Shown piece by piece: positions 54,291 to 62,813 of a stretch of 64,000 bases of DNA. Source of the stretch: Pedobacter sp. B4-66. GTDB taxonomy: Bacteria; Bacteroidota; Bacteroidia; Sphingobacteriales; Sphingobacteriaceae. Location of the stretch: assembly GCF_018492665.1 (NCBI RefSeq), contig NZ_JAFVME010000018.1, forward strand, positions 1 through 64,000. Reading direction: 5' to 3'. The translations under genes were made by a program, and so were the position numbers. How positions within the stretch are numbered: the stretch's first letter is position 1; the number at the start of each line of letters is the position of its first letter. A model generated the notes under the pieces. The model made no database searches. It had not been told where the DNA came from and worked only from the letters and a program-made list of their open reading frames with translations.

Positions 54291-54785
54291 ATGAAAGTAA
54301 AAGTAAATGAGCATTACGATTTCAATGTTGAGATAAGTAATGATTTATTGAGTGTTAATGGTTCTGAAGTTTCAATTGACTCAAGGAGTTTGGCCAACCA
54401 TATCCACGTTATCTATAAAAATAAGTCCTTTAACATAGAGGTTGTTACTGAAGACAAAACTGCCAAAACCAGTGTAATTAAAGTCAACGGAACTTTATAC
54501 ACTATAGAAATAGAAGACCAGTATGATCAATTGCTCAAGCAATTAGGAATGGATAATTCTCAGGCAAATAAAGTAAGCGAAATTAAGGCACCAATGCCTG
54601 GATTAGTTCTCAATGTAATTGTTACTGAAGGGCAGGAGGTGAATAAAGGAGATAGCCTACTTGTTCTGGAAGCCATGAAAATGGAAAATGTTATTAAATC
54701 ACCAACCTCAGGAATTATTAAAAAGATTCTTATCAATAAAGGAGACAAGGTAGAGAAGAATGAAATATTGATACAATTTCAGTAA
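54291..54785 (+). CDS. Biotin carboxyl carrier-type protein
   Basis: 164 aa. The C-terminal 75 residues form a biotinyl/lipoyl domain with the biotin-type motif EAMKMEN, modified Lys130. The N-terminal 85 residues form a small beta domain seen in acyl-CoA carboxylase biotin carriers of Bacteroidota. Usually such a carrier is next to biotin carboxylase and carboxyltransferase genes; none is here, so its partner enzyme is elsewhere. The last codon falls in the terminator. Confidence 0.9.
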   Translation: MKVKVNEHYDFNVEISNDLLSVNGSEVSIDSRSLANHIHVIYKNKSFNIEVVTEDKTAKTSVIKVNGTLYTIEIEDQYDQLLKQLGMDNSQANKVSEIKAPMPGLVLNVIVTEGQEVNKGDSLLVLEAMKMENVIKSPTSGIIKKILINKGDKVEKNEILIQFQ

Positions 54786-54829
54786 ACAAAAAATGGGGAC
54801 TATTTATAGCCCCCATTTTTTGTTTACTG
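54780..54829. terminator. Bidirectional terminator with a 19 bp perfect stem
   Basis: The arms 54780-54798 and 54811-54829 are exact reverse complements, A-rich then gggg on one side and cccc then T-rich on the other. It serves the forward biotinyl gene, whose stop lies within it, and the convergent gldJ. Confidence 0.93.
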
Positions 54830-54841
54830 AAATAAATTATT

Positions 54842-56425
54842 TTATCTCTTACGGCCATTGAAAGCCCTTTGTTGTTTAGTCTTAAATTGAGGTTTGCCCA
54901 TTGATTTAATTTCAGAAGCTCCAAGCATAGTCATCGCGCATCTAAAGCCAATGTCTGCAGTTGATTCATCTTGCTGAAGAAATCTTCTTGTCGCAGGGTT
55001 TAACCACATTGCCTGATCATCCCATGATCCTCCCTTGTATACTCTCGATTTATCAGTAATAAGTGTAATTTCACCGTACAAATCATTAGCCTGGTCACGA
55101 TAACCTCTCTGATCTGCATAAGTGTTAACCGAATCAGCAGGTTTAGCAGCTGCTGCTTGTTTTTCTGCCCAAGTTTGCTTCCTTGCAGATACTGCTGCAA
55201 TCATAACCGGCCTGTTATGTTTATCTTTTTCTATTTTACCTGTGTTTGGATCGGCTACTTTCTTGTCTTCATAGAAATTTCCTCTATAAGGATTAAATGC
55301 GTCAGCAGCTTCAAAAGTTTTAGAACGATAAACATCGGCAACCCATTCATTTACGTTTCCAGCCATGTTATACAAACCAAAATCATTTGGTACATATGAT
55401 CTTACAGGTACTGTTAAGCCTCCCTTATCATTTAAAGAGCCCCCAACACCCATGTAATCACCTTTTGATCTTTTGAAGTTAGCTAACATTAAACCTCTGG
55501 TTTTTTTCTTAGCTGAACTTAAGCCAAGTCCATTCCAAGGATAAATTTTATTCTCGTGAATATTTTCATACTCAGTATTTCCAATTAAGCCAAGGGCTGC
55601 ATATTCCCATTCCGCTTCGGTAGGTAGGCGATAAGGTTGCTTTAAAATTCCGTCCTCAAGTCTTACATTTCTGGTTGCTGCTTTATTTCCTCTGGCATCC
55701 GGAGCATTGGCATTTGTAGGACTTAAATCTTTCATTGCTTTTTTACCCTTGTCGTCATATTGACCATTTAAGTAGATCTCAGTGTTGAAAGGTTCTGTTG
55801 GTCTGGAACTGGCTGCTGCGACACCCGATCTGGTATCTCCGTTAACTTCTTTGAAGCTGGTCATAAAGCCCTGATCTCTAAGCAATAACTCGTTTACTCG
55901 GTCAGTTCTCCAATCGCAATACCTTTCGGCTTGCTCCCATGTAACACCAACTACAGGATAGTCTTGATAGGCGGGATGCCTCAAATAGTTATCTACATAT
56001 GGCTCATTGTATGATAATGGTCTACGCCAAACCAAAGTATCTGGGATTTCATTGTAATAGTATTCGTAATCAGATGGATAATTGGTTCTTATCCAATTTA
56101 AGTATTCAAGCCAGTTCGTGTTCGAAACTTCTGTTTCGTCCATGTAAAAAGAAGAAACAGTGGTCTCTCTTTTATGGTTATAAGAGCTTAATTCTTGTCC
56201 TGCAACATTTATGGCACTGCCACTCATCACAAAAACACCACCCTCAATTTCAACTAGGCCAGGGCCTGGGCCTCTTTTGAATTTATTGTTTACCTGAAAT
56301 CCTCCGTATTCTTTTTTATTATAGGCCAATCCTGTCTTATCAGATGTTCCTGATTTGGATTTACAAGACATAAAGGAGGCTACAACTGCAAGATATGCAA
56401 GCGAGTATAAGTATGATTTTTTCAT
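54842..56425 (-). CDS. gldJ: Gliding motility/T9SS lipoprotein GldJ
   Basis: About 527 aa lipoprotein (Cys21, FMSC) with a formylglycine-generating-enzyme-type (SUMF1) fold: GPGPGLVEIEGGVFVMSGS, YMDETEVSNTNWLEYL, VVGVTWEQAERYCDWR, YRLPTEAEWEYAALG and DFGLYNMAGNVNEWVADVY. GldJ is part of the outer-membrane-associated GldKJ complex of type IX secretion and gliding; the SUMF1 fold is structural there. The ATG at 56425 gives the better lipoprotein signal than the one four codons upstream. It is divergent from porV, a pairing that supports the GldJ call over other SUMF1 proteins. Confidence 0.88.
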   Translation of the reverse strand: MKKSYLYSLAYLAVVASFMSCKSKSGTSDKTGLAYNKKEYGGFQVNNKFKRGPGPGLVEIEGGVFVMSGSAINVAGQELSSYNHKRETTVSSFYMDETEVSNTNWLEYLNWIRTNYPSDYEYYYNEIPDTLVWRRPLSYNEPYVDNYLRHPAYQDYPVVGVTWEQAERYCDWRTDRVNELLLRDQGFMTSFKEVNGDTRSGVAAASSRPTEPFNTEIYLNGQYDDKGKKAMKDLSPTNANAPDARGNKAATRNVRLEDGILKQPYRLPTEAEWEYAALGLIGNTEYENIHENKIYPWNGLGLSSAKKKTRGLMLANFKRSKGDYMGVGGSLNDKGGLTVPVRSYVPNDFGLYNMAGNVNEWVADVYRSKTFEAADAFNPYRGNFYEDKKVADPNTGKIEKDKHNRPVMIAAVSARKQTWAEKQAAAAKPADSVNTYADQRGYRDQANDLYGEITLITDKSRVYKGGSWDDQAMWLNPATRRFLQQDESTADIGFRCAMTMLGASEIKSMGKPQFKTKQQRAFNGRKR

Positions 56426-56553
56426 TGGGTCATGCAAATAGGTACTCTAACCGTTAAAACTACGCAAAAAAACGCTTTCGCACCAAAAAAATCTTTCTTT
56501 ATAAACTCCATGTAATTATCTCAGGATAGAAATTGCGTATAATTAAGAATACT

Positions 56554-56583
56554 TTGAAATTAATAAACACTATGCTAACTTGC
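56554..56583 (+). promoter_or_regulatory. Probable porV promoter
   Basis: TTTG ending at 56556, a 19 nt spacer and TAACTTGC (56576-56583), close to TAnnTTTG. It is about 30 nt before the porV start in the gldJ-porV divergent region, which is 186 bp long. Confidence 0.4.
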
Positions 56584-56611
56584 GTGGAATAGTATAAATT
56601 ATACGAGACAA

Positions 56612-57790
56612 ATGAATTTCAGGTACTCAGTAAAGACTGTATTAAGCATTTTTTCTCTGGCAGCAGTTTCTATTGGAGCGTTTGCTCAGGAAGTGCAACC
56701 TGGTACCCAAACAAATGGCAGCGCGCCAAACAACATAATTACTGCTGTTCCCTTCCTATTAATCACTCCTGATGCAAGAGCGGGGGGGATGGGGGATGCA
56801 GGCGTTGCAGTTACTCCGGATGCGAATGCTATGAGTATAAATCCATCAAAATTGGCTTTTTTAGATAGGCCATATGGTTTTTCTGCTTCCTATAGTCCTT
56901 GGTTGAAAAGTTTGGTTCCTGATATTAATCTCGCCTATTTAAGTGGATTTTATAAACTTAATGATGAAAGTGCCATTGGAAGTTCCTTAAGGTATTTTTC
57001 TTTGGGTGAAATACAGTTTGTAGATATTAATCAGCAAGACCTTGGAGTTTACAGTCCAAATGAGCTGGCTTGGGATGTAACTTATTCACGAAGATTTGGT
57101 AGTTCATTTTCATTAGGGACAGCCTTAAGATATATTTATTCTAATCTTTTGTCGGGGCAATTTGCTGCAGGACAACAAACCCAAGCTGGTTCAGCAGTTG
57201 CAGTTGATGTTTCTGCATACTATAAAAAGCCAACTATTTTCCTGGGCACCGATGCGATTATTTCTGCCGGTGTCAACATTTCAAATATTGGGACTAAAAT
57301 AAGCTATGTAGCTGGTGGAGAAAAGAATTTTCTGCCAACAAACTTTAAAATCGGTGCTGCTTCAACCTTTTTAATTGATGATTATAGTCAATTTACCTTT
57401 GCACTGGATTTCAATAAGCTATTGGTGCCCACACAACCAATTTATGATGGAGATGGGAAGATTGTAGCCGGTAAAAATCCTGATCGTTCAGTTCCATCCG
57501 GTATATTTGGTTCATTTAGTGATGCCCCCGGTGGTTTTAGGGAAGAAATGCGGGAAATTAATATAGCTGCCGGATTGGAGTACTGGTATAACCAGCAGTT
57601 TGCCTTACGAGCTGGATATTTCTATGAAAGTCCTCAAAAAGGTGACAGGAGATACTTTACGCTTGGTGCCGGTCTAAAATACAATGTATTTAATATAGAT
57701 TTTGCTTATCTGGCGGCTAATGCTCAAAAAAGTCCATTGGCAAACACATTGCGCTTCACATTGCTTTTTAATTTTGGCGATGCCAAATAA
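56612..57790 (+). CDS. porV: Type IX secretion outer-membrane protein PorV (LptO)
   Basis: 392 aa. Signal peptide ends in FAQ (residue 25). A FadL-like 14-strand barrel is expected; the segment TPDARAGGMGDAGVAVTPDANAMSINPSKLAF is the PorV hallmark, and the protein ends in the aromatic strand LRFTLLFNFGDAK. PorV shuttles cargo from the translocon to the PorU sortase or attachment complex. Together with GldJ it shows that the organism has a T9SS. Confidence 0.93.
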   Translation: MNFRYSVKTVLSIFSLAAVSIGAFAQEVQPGTQTNGSAPNNIITAVPFLLITPDARAGGMGDAGVAVTPDANAMSINPSKLAFLDRPYGFSASYSPWLKSLVPDINLAYLSGFYKLNDESAIGSSLRYFSLGEIQFVDINQQDLGVYSPNELAWDVTYSRRFGSSFSLGTALRYIYSNLLSGQFAAGQQTQAGSAVAVDVSAYYKKPTIFLGTDAIISAGVNISNIGTKISYVAGGEKNFLPTNFKIGAASTFLIDDYSQFTFALDFNKLLVPTQPIYDGDGKIVAGKNPDRSVPSGIFGSFSDAPGGFREEMREINIAAGLEYWYNQQFALRAGYFYESPQKGDRRYFTLGAGLKYNVFNIDFAYLAANAQKSPLANTLRFTLLFNFGDAK

Positions 57791-57814
57791 TAGTATATAA
57801 TAACAATTAGACAG

Positions 57815-58291
57815 ATGAAAATTAAAGTAGGGTTTGGATTCGATGTACATCAGTTAAAAGATAATCATCCATTTGTAATAGGCGGAGTTAATCTGGAGCA
57901 TCATAAAGGTGCTTTTGGACATTCTGATGCAGATGTTTTGCTGCATGCAATTTGTGATGCCCTATTGGGTGCTGCAAACTTAAGAGATATTGGTTTTCAT
58001 TTTAAGAATACCGATCCACAATGGAAAGGAATAAGCAGTGTTATTTTGCTTAAAGAAAGTGTAAAGCTTCTTAGAGAGAAAGGCTGGGAGATCGGTAATA
58101 TCGACGCAATGCTTTGCCTTGAAGCGCCAAAGATTAACCCTCACATTCCAGACATGCAAAAGAATATTGCAGAGGCAATAGATATTTCTATCGATGACAT
58201 CTCTATAAAAGCAACTACCAACGAACAGATGGGTTTTATTGGTAGGGAAGAGGGGGTTGTTGCCTACGCAGTCTGCCTAATTCAAAAATAA
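57815..58291 (+). CDS. ispF: 2-C-methyl-D-erythritol 2,4-cyclodiphosphate synthase
   Basis: 158 aa enzyme of the MEP isoprenoid pathway. The metal ligands are in GFDVHQL (Asp and His) and GHSDADVLLHAICDALLGAANLRDIG; KATTNEQMGFIGREEGV closes the active site. Normal length. It lies 24 bp after porV and is probably co-transcribed. Confidence 0.98.
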   Translation: MKIKVGFGFDVHQLKDNHPFVIGGVNLEHHKGAFGHSDADVLLHAICDALLGAANLRDIGFHFKNTDPQWKGISSVILLKESVKLLREKGWEIGNIDAMLCLEAPKINPHIPDMQKNIAEAIDISIDDISIKATTNEQMGFIGREEGVVAYAVCLIQK

Positions 58292-58350
58292 AGGCGTTCC
58301 AGAAGATGCATTTACTACCAGACAGTACGCTATGCACCATGCTATTTACT

Positions 58351-58444
58351 AAAAAATTACCTTCTCAGAGAAGACCTCGGAAATTTTGCCCATTTAGCGA
58401 AGCGGGCAAAAGATTCCAGTCTTCGAAGAGAACGGTCATTTTTT
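58351..58444. terminator. Long imperfect inverted repeat, likely bidirectional terminator
   Basis: A six-A run, then an imperfect stem of about 40 nt per arm (ttctc..gaagac..ttttgccc with gggcaaaa..gtcttc..gagaa) and a six-T run. Symmetric T-runs on both strands fit a shared terminator for ispF and the convergent pirin gene, but the stem is much longer than needed. Confidence 0.7.
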
Positions 58445-59324
58445 ACTCTTCTAAGTACCCAAATTTCCCCTGGTTGTAATCACTTATTGCTTGTTGTATC
58501 TCTTCCGGAGTATTCATTAAAAATGGACCATACTGGGCAATTGGTTCATTTATAGGTTCGCCACTTAATATCAAAACTACACTGTTTTCCAAAGCTTCAA
58601 CCTCTATTTTAGAGCCTTCATTTCTGAAATGAACAAACTGATCTGTTTTGGCTATTTCAGCGCCATTAATTTTAACACTACCTTCTATGATAACAAAACC
58701 CGTATTGTAATCCTCAGGGAAATCAAAATAGACCATGCCACCTTTGTTTAAACGGGCATTTAGTAAGTTTAATGGAGAAAAAGTATTTGCAGATCCTTTA
58801 ATTCCATTATATTCACCAGCAATTACTTCAATTACACCAGCATCATTATCCAGGTTGTATTTAGCCATAACGCTATGTTTTACATCCTGATACTTTGGCG
58901 TACTCATTTTATATTTTGCCGGTAAATTAACCCACAACTGGACCATTTGGAAAGCTCCGCCTTTTTTGCTGAATTGCTCTTCATGATATTCTTTATGTAA
59001 AATCCCACTGGCAGCAGTCATCCACTGAACATCACCGGGATAAATAATACCGCTGTTTCCTGCACTGTCATGATGAGCTACTGCGCCATGATAGGCAATG
59101 GTTACGGTCTCAAACCCACGGTGTGGGTGAACTCCAACACCTCTGGGTTCATTCCGTGCCGAGAATTCTATCTTTGAATTATAATCCAACATAAAGAATG
59201 GGCTCATTTTAATTTTATATCCTTTTGGAAAAAAATTATGCACCCTAAAACCATCACCAACCATATGAGGTGCCGGCGCATTTAAAATGACCGACACTGC
59301 TTTAGTTTTTGCTTCCATTTGCAT
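58443..59324 (-). CDS. Pirin-family bicupin protein
   Basis: 293 aa. Pirin fold with two cupin domains; the first has the metal-site residues in HPHRGFETVTI and HHDSAGNSG...MTAASGILHKE. Bacterial pirins include quercetinase-like dioxygenases and redox-linked regulators; the substrate is unknown. The second in-frame Met (two codons in) is an alternative start. It is 32 bp downstream of the YceI gene and likely in one operon with it. Confidence 0.93.
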   Translation of the reverse strand: MQMEAKTKAVSVILNAPAPHMVGDGFRVHNFFPKGYKIKMSPFFMLDYNSKIEFSARNEPRGVGVHPHRGFETVTIAYHGAVAHHDSAGNSGIIYPGDVQWMTAASGILHKEYHEEQFSKKGGAFQMVQLWVNLPAKYKMSTPKYQDVKHSVMAKYNLDNDAGVIEVIAGEYNGIKGSANTFSPLNLLNARLNKGGMVYFDFPEDYNTGFVIIEGSVKINGAEIAKTDQFVHFRNEGSKIEVEALENSVVLILSGEPINEPIAQYGPFLMNTPEEIQQAISDYNQGKFGYLEE

Positions 59325-59356
59325 TCTTATCCTTTTACGGATGCTTATTTTATTAT

Positions 59357-59887
59357 TTAGGCTTGTTTTACAAATTGTAATTCACCAGCTATTTTAACAG
59401 CCTCACTAACCATAACACCACCAGTTTCTAATGCTGCATTCCATGTTAAACCAAAATCAGTTCTATTTATTTTGCCGTTTAAAGTAAACCCGGCTTTGGT
59501 ATTACCCCATGGGTCGGTTGCTATACCACCAAATTCAGCTGTCAATTCTACAGGTTTACTTGTTCCTTTAATAGTTAGATTTCCATTTAAAATGTAATCA
59601 TCGCCATCTTTCGTTATCGAAGTAGATTCGAAAGTGATTTTGGGGAATTTTTCAGCATCAAAGAAATCTGCACTTTTTAAGTGGTTATCTCTATCAGTAT
59701 TTCCGGTATTAATAGAATCAGTCTCAGCTTCAAAAGTTACCGATGCATTTTCAAAATCATCAGACTCTGAAGTTAATGTTGCACTAATTAAATGTAAACC
59801 ACCGGTTACGGTAGAAATCATTAAGTGTTTAACTTTAAACTGTAATTCACTGTGAGTTGGGTCTAATACCCATTGTGTAGTTGCCAT
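59357..59887 (-). CDS. YceI-family lipid-binding protein
   Basis: 176 aa lipocalin-like protein: WVLDPTHSELQFKVKHLMISTVTGGL at the N-terminus, NRDNHLKSADFFDAEKFPKITFES and WGNTKAGFTLNGKINRTDFGL. The family binds isoprenoid quinone-type ligands. No signal peptide is present, so this copy is cytoplasmic. It is upstream of pirin and downstream of a Crp/Fnr gene. Confidence 0.95.
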   Translation of the reverse strand: MATTQWVLDPTHSELQFKVKHLMISTVTGGLHLISATLTSESDDFENASVTFEAETDSINTGNTDRDNHLKSADFFDAEKFPKITFESTSITKDGDDYILNGNLTIKGTSKPVELTAEFGGIATDPWGNTKAGFTLNGKINRTDFGLTWNAALETGGVMVSEAVKIAGELQFVKQA

Positions 59888-59923
59888 AGTATTGTTTTTT
59901 TAAGTTGTTCTTTAATTACAACA

Positions 59924-59931
59924 CAAAATTA
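59924..59931 (-). promoter_or_regulatory. Putative YceI promoter -7 element
   Basis: On the minus strand TAATTTTG matches TAnnTTTG 36 nt before the YceI ATG. No -33 TTG is evident, which may mean dependence on an activator such as the adjacent Crp-type protein. Confidence 0.4.
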
Positions 59932-59974
59932 CGGCTAGATGTTTTGTCTCACGTTGACCTATGATAAGAAAATA

Positions 59975-60571
59975 CTAGGGCCTAAAATGCTTATGCGCTA
60001 GGTCTTTGCGTACCCTGCTCAACGATTCAGGTGTAATGCCTAAGTAAGAGGCAATCATCCATTGAGGAACTCTTAAGGTAAGGTTGGGATATAATTGGAT
60101 AAAATTGAGGTAGCGTTCTTCAGCAGTTGCACTTAAAAGCATATTGATTCTTTTCTGCATAAACCTGATGGAATTATTAAGCATCGTACTGTTCAGGTCA
60201 TTCATGCAGGGAACATGCTTTGCAGCATCATTCATGAAATCCCGGTTCATTGTAATAGCCGTTGTAGGCTCAATTGCATCAATAAAAAATTCCGAAGCCT
60301 CATTGAACATTCCATTTCTTTCAGAAAGCCACCATTGCTCAGGGGCAAATTGAATAATATGGGTTTTCCCTTTACTATCTATCGAATAACTACGTAAAAG
60401 CCCGCTTAGCACAAAAAATCCATTAGATAAAACCTCTCCCTTCATCAGAATCATTTCATTCTTATCGAAGGTTTTTACTTTAAGTTTGTCAGAAATAAGG
60501 TTAAACTGATCATCAGTTATGGCTACTTTCTTTTGTAAATAAGCTTTGAAAGGCTCTAGTATAGCTGTCAT
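59975..60571 (-). CDS. Crp/Fnr-family transcription regulator
   Basis: 198 aa. An N-terminal cyclic-nucleotide-binding fold (residues about 15-115, FDKNEMILMKGEVLSNGFFVLSGLLRSY) lacks the usual cAMP-binding Arg-Ser pair. The C-terminal winged helix (about 150-198) contains MIASYLGITPESLSRVRKDL as the recognition helix. No Fnr-type cysteines are seen. The order regulator - YceI - pirin suggests that it controls those genes. Confidence 0.93.
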   Translation of the reverse strand: MTAILEPFKAYLQKKVAITDDQFNLISDKLKVKTFDKNEMILMKGEVLSNGFFVLSGLLRSYSIDSKGKTHIIQFAPEQWWLSERNGMFNEASEFFIDAIEPTTAITMNRDFMNDAAKHVPCMNDLNSTMLNNSIRFMQKRINMLLSATAEERYLNFIQLYPNLTLRVPQWMIASYLGITPESLSRVRKDLAHKHFRP

Positions 60572-60580
60572 AGATGGAAT

Positions 60581-60739
60581 CTATTTCTTGTCTGGTTCGA
60601 TATTGGAAAAATCTACACCACACTTACAGTTGGTGCCACAGCCATTGCTTTTTGGGGCTATAGAGCGATAAACGATGCGGCCGACATAAAATAATGCGCC
60701 TGCAAACAGTATAATTACTAGAATAGTCTGAATGTCCAT
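60581..60739 (-). CDS. 52-residue Cys-rich membrane protein (FeoB-associated type)
   Basis: This short frame begins MDIQTILVIILFAGALFYV, one membrane span (residues 4-20), then a basic turn and a cysteine motif CGTNCKCG (Cys34, Cys38, Cys40), ending IEPDKK with a TAG stop. Small proteins of this design are called FeoB-associated Cys-rich membrane proteins; no feoB is here. It ends 9 bp before the Crp/Fnr start and so likely shares its mRNA. A metal or redox sensing role is speculative. Confidence 0.8.
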   Translation of the reverse strand: MDIQTILVIILFAGALFYVGRIVYRSIAPKSNGCGTNCKCGVDFSNIEPDKK

Positions 60740-60743
60740 ATCA

Positions 60744-60751
60744 CAAAATTA
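60744..60751 (-). promoter_or_regulatory. Putative promoter element for the Cys-rich/Crp pair
   Basis: TAATTTTG on the minus strand is only 4 nt before the ATG at 60739, so the transcript would be nearly leaderless. A 15 nt palindrome (TGCCTG-AAA-CAGGCA, 60757-60771) lies just upstream. Confidence 0.35.
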
Positions 60752-60756
60752 GTTAA

Positions 60757-60771
60757 TGCCTGTTTCAGGCA
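60757..60771. other. 15 nt perfect palindrome upstream of the Cys-rich gene
   Basis: TGCCTG and CAGGCA flank a 3 nt centre. It has no following T-run, so it is more likely a regulator-binding site or a weak hairpin than a terminator. Confidence 0.4.
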
Positions 60772-60789
60772 GGTCTGTTAATTGTAAAT

Positions 60790-61977
60790 TTAACCTTCCA
60801 TAAGCCCAACGGTACCGCCAACCCAGTCAAAATCCTTATTATACCTTACGCCAATCATTTTTCCTCTGCTTAAACGAGCCAGATTAATACATAACTTGGG
60901 TTCTTCTCCATCCGCCCAAAGGTACATCAACCTTATTTCAGCTTTTACACCGCCATCAGGCGATTGTACAACGGGCTCATAAACAACCTTTCGTTGAAGT
61001 ATCCAGTTTTCAGGGTCATTAATCTTCGTTATATCAGCTTTCGTTACATCAATAATTACACCCATGCCTGCAAAAGAAAACAAAGGTTTTAACACATAGT
61101 TTTCAAGATCTTTAGGTATTTCATTTAAAGTATTCAGAAAATGTGTTTCAGGCACAAACTCACTCTTCAAAAAAGGCATAGTATATTTACTAATCCTGTA
61201 AAACCAATTGGGATGTGTAATCCACTCCACATCAATCTCATCTCTCGGATCAAAGCTTTCTGTAAAAAGATCTGTTTTATCGGTAACTTCATCAAAAATC
61301 AGTCGGTTATAAATCCGCTTTAAATGCACTTTTTCGCCGTTTTCTTTATAGAATAAAGCGTTGCCTTCTTTAAAGATGTCGGTTAGACTTAAAATTTTGA
61401 TGCCTAAATATTTCTGAGTAATTAAAAAGTCAATGGCCGTCTTTTGATTTGGAGCATCAACATCCATTAGCGCCACTTGATGGGGGGCGTATTTGCCAAT
61501 CACCACCTTTTTTAATAAGTCAACGTACGATTGTTCATTAATTCCATTAAAAAAAGGAGTTAAACCAGGTGCTAGTCCATAAGATTCTTTATAAACCTTA
61601 CCTAGTTCAGGTTGAAAACCATACAAAGAAGGGAAGCCCTGCATCTCAATTAGCTTGGGCACAAGCTGACCACTAGCATCTTTACAAATCCCAAAATCGA
61701 ATGTCAAAAAATGAGGGTGCTCATTTTCATTTGGAACATTCCAATTCGCCGGAATACAATCCTTTGTTAGCTCTTTAAAATTAGGTTGTTTTATCAGTTT
61801 TATAATTTCTTCCCCAGCTTCAACCAGTTTTTTCTGTAGGTAGGAAGGAATAAACACAGGAGTTTCAGCTACTCTAAAAGGAATGTTTGTTAAACCAGAT
61901 TCCAGTGTTTTTAAAAAGCTAGAGTACTTTTCTTTGGTAAAAGTACTGTTAAACTGGTCTCTGTATTTCCCGATCAT
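60790..61977 (-). CDS. ATP-grasp-type ligase-like protein of unknown substrate
   Basis: 395 aa. I recognise an ATP-grasp layout without a precise family: a lid/phosphate loop YVLKPLFSFAGMGVII near residue 295, ILQRKVVYEP after it (adenine-side strand), EIRLMYLW (acidic metal ligand) and NLARLSRGKMIGVRYN near the C-terminus. ATP-grasp enzymes join a carboxylate to an amine or thiol through an acyl phosphate. It begins 2 bp after the amidotransferase gene and completes the three-gene set. Confidence 0.72.
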   Translation of the reverse strand: MIGKYRDQFNSTFTKEKYSSFLKTLESGLTNIPFRVAETPVFIPSYLQKKLVEAGEEIIKLIKQPNFKELTKDCIPANWNVPNENEHPHFLTFDFGICKDASGQLVPKLIEMQGFPSLYGFQPELGKVYKESYGLAPGLTPFFNGINEQSYVDLLKKVVIGKYAPHQVALMDVDAPNQKTAIDFLITQKYLGIKILSLTDIFKEGNALFYKENGEKVHLKRIYNRLIFDEVTDKTDLFTESFDPRDEIDVEWITHPNWFYRISKYTMPFLKSEFVPETHFLNTLNEIPKDLENYVLKPLFSFAGMGVIIDVTKADITKINDPENWILQRKVVYEPVVQSPDGGVKAEIRLMYLWADGEEPKLCINLARLSRGKMIGVRYNKDFDWVGGTVGLMEG

Positions 61978-61979
61978 AG

Positions 61980-62813
61980 CTATGCTTCCTGTAAGGCATT
62001 TAATGCCTCAGTTAAAAAATTAGGTAAAATAACGCTTTGCGTAAGTTTGATCTTATCAGGATTGTCAAGACTCGATAACATGTCCTCGTATTTTTCCAGA
62101 CCATGATTGTCAATAATTGCTTTCATTTTATCCTCTTGTAGCAAATACATCTTCATGCCAACGGGATCTGCTTCCGGATGAAATTGAGTGCCCACTATTT
62201 CTTTGGTAAAACGAACCGACATTACACAGCGTTCCAAATCAACATGTGGCCTTTCCTTTTCTAATGCCAGAACCTTAGCCTCTGAGTTTGAAAACAGTAC
62301 ATCATCAGGATTTATAACCTGCCAGTCACGACTGTCTACAGCATAAAGTGGGTTAGGCAAGCCATTAAAGATCAAATCATTTTCCCCTTCTTCGGTTAAA
62401 AAGACTGGGAAAATGCCAAAAGCAGTTGATTTTCTTCTAATTACCTCGCCTACATGGTACTTCCTGCAAGCCATTTGAAAAGAGTGGCATATTAAAAAAG
62501 CGTGTTTTTTCTGTGAGCTAATCTTATTATGACACTCTATTTTGTTTAGTAAATTAAAAAAGTCGTTCTCCCACTGCTGGCCTTCTCCATCAAAAGGACT
62601 TCCAGGGCCGCCGCTTGATATATAGATGTCGTAATGTTCATCAGGAATTTCTCCCTTTTGCCTCAAATCAAAAATATCATAACACAAATCAACGTCATTC
62701 TCTGTACGATAGTGCAACAAGATTTCCTGTATCCCACGCATCCCCTGGTTCGTAACGCCATTATTCATGTCAATTACAGCAACCCTAATCTTATTTCTAT
62801 CTATTATGTTCAC
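61980..62813 (-). CDS. Class I glutamine amidotransferase
   Basis: 277 aa. Triad: Cys109 in LICHSFQMA, and His212 and Glu214 in GTQFHPEADP; the oxyanion strand is SSGGPGSPFDG. It should release ammonia from glutamine, or act as a gamma-glutamyl hydrolase. No synthase domain is fused. Its ATG overlaps the stop of the carboxylate-amine ligase gene (4 bp), and the ATP-grasp gene follows after 2 bp. Confidence 0.88.
   Translation of the reverse strand: MNIIDRNKIRVAVIDMNNGVTNQGMRGIQEILLHYRTENDVDLCYDIFDLRQKGEIPDEHYDIYISSGGPGSPFDGEGQQWENDFFNLLNKIECHNKISSQKKHAFLICHSFQMACRKYHVGEVIRRKSTAFGIFPVFLTEEGENDLIFNGLPNPLYAVDSRDWQVINPDDVLFSNSEAKVLALEKERPHVDLERCVMSVRFTKEIVGTQFHPEADPVGMKMYLLQEDKMKAIIDNHGLEKYEDMLSSLDNPDKIKLTQSVILPNFLTEALNALQEA

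Noticed and set aside
54842..56425. GldJ as a catalytic formylglycine-generating enzyme
   Set aside because: No sulfatase is nearby, it is a lipoprotein of GldJ length, and it is paired with porV.
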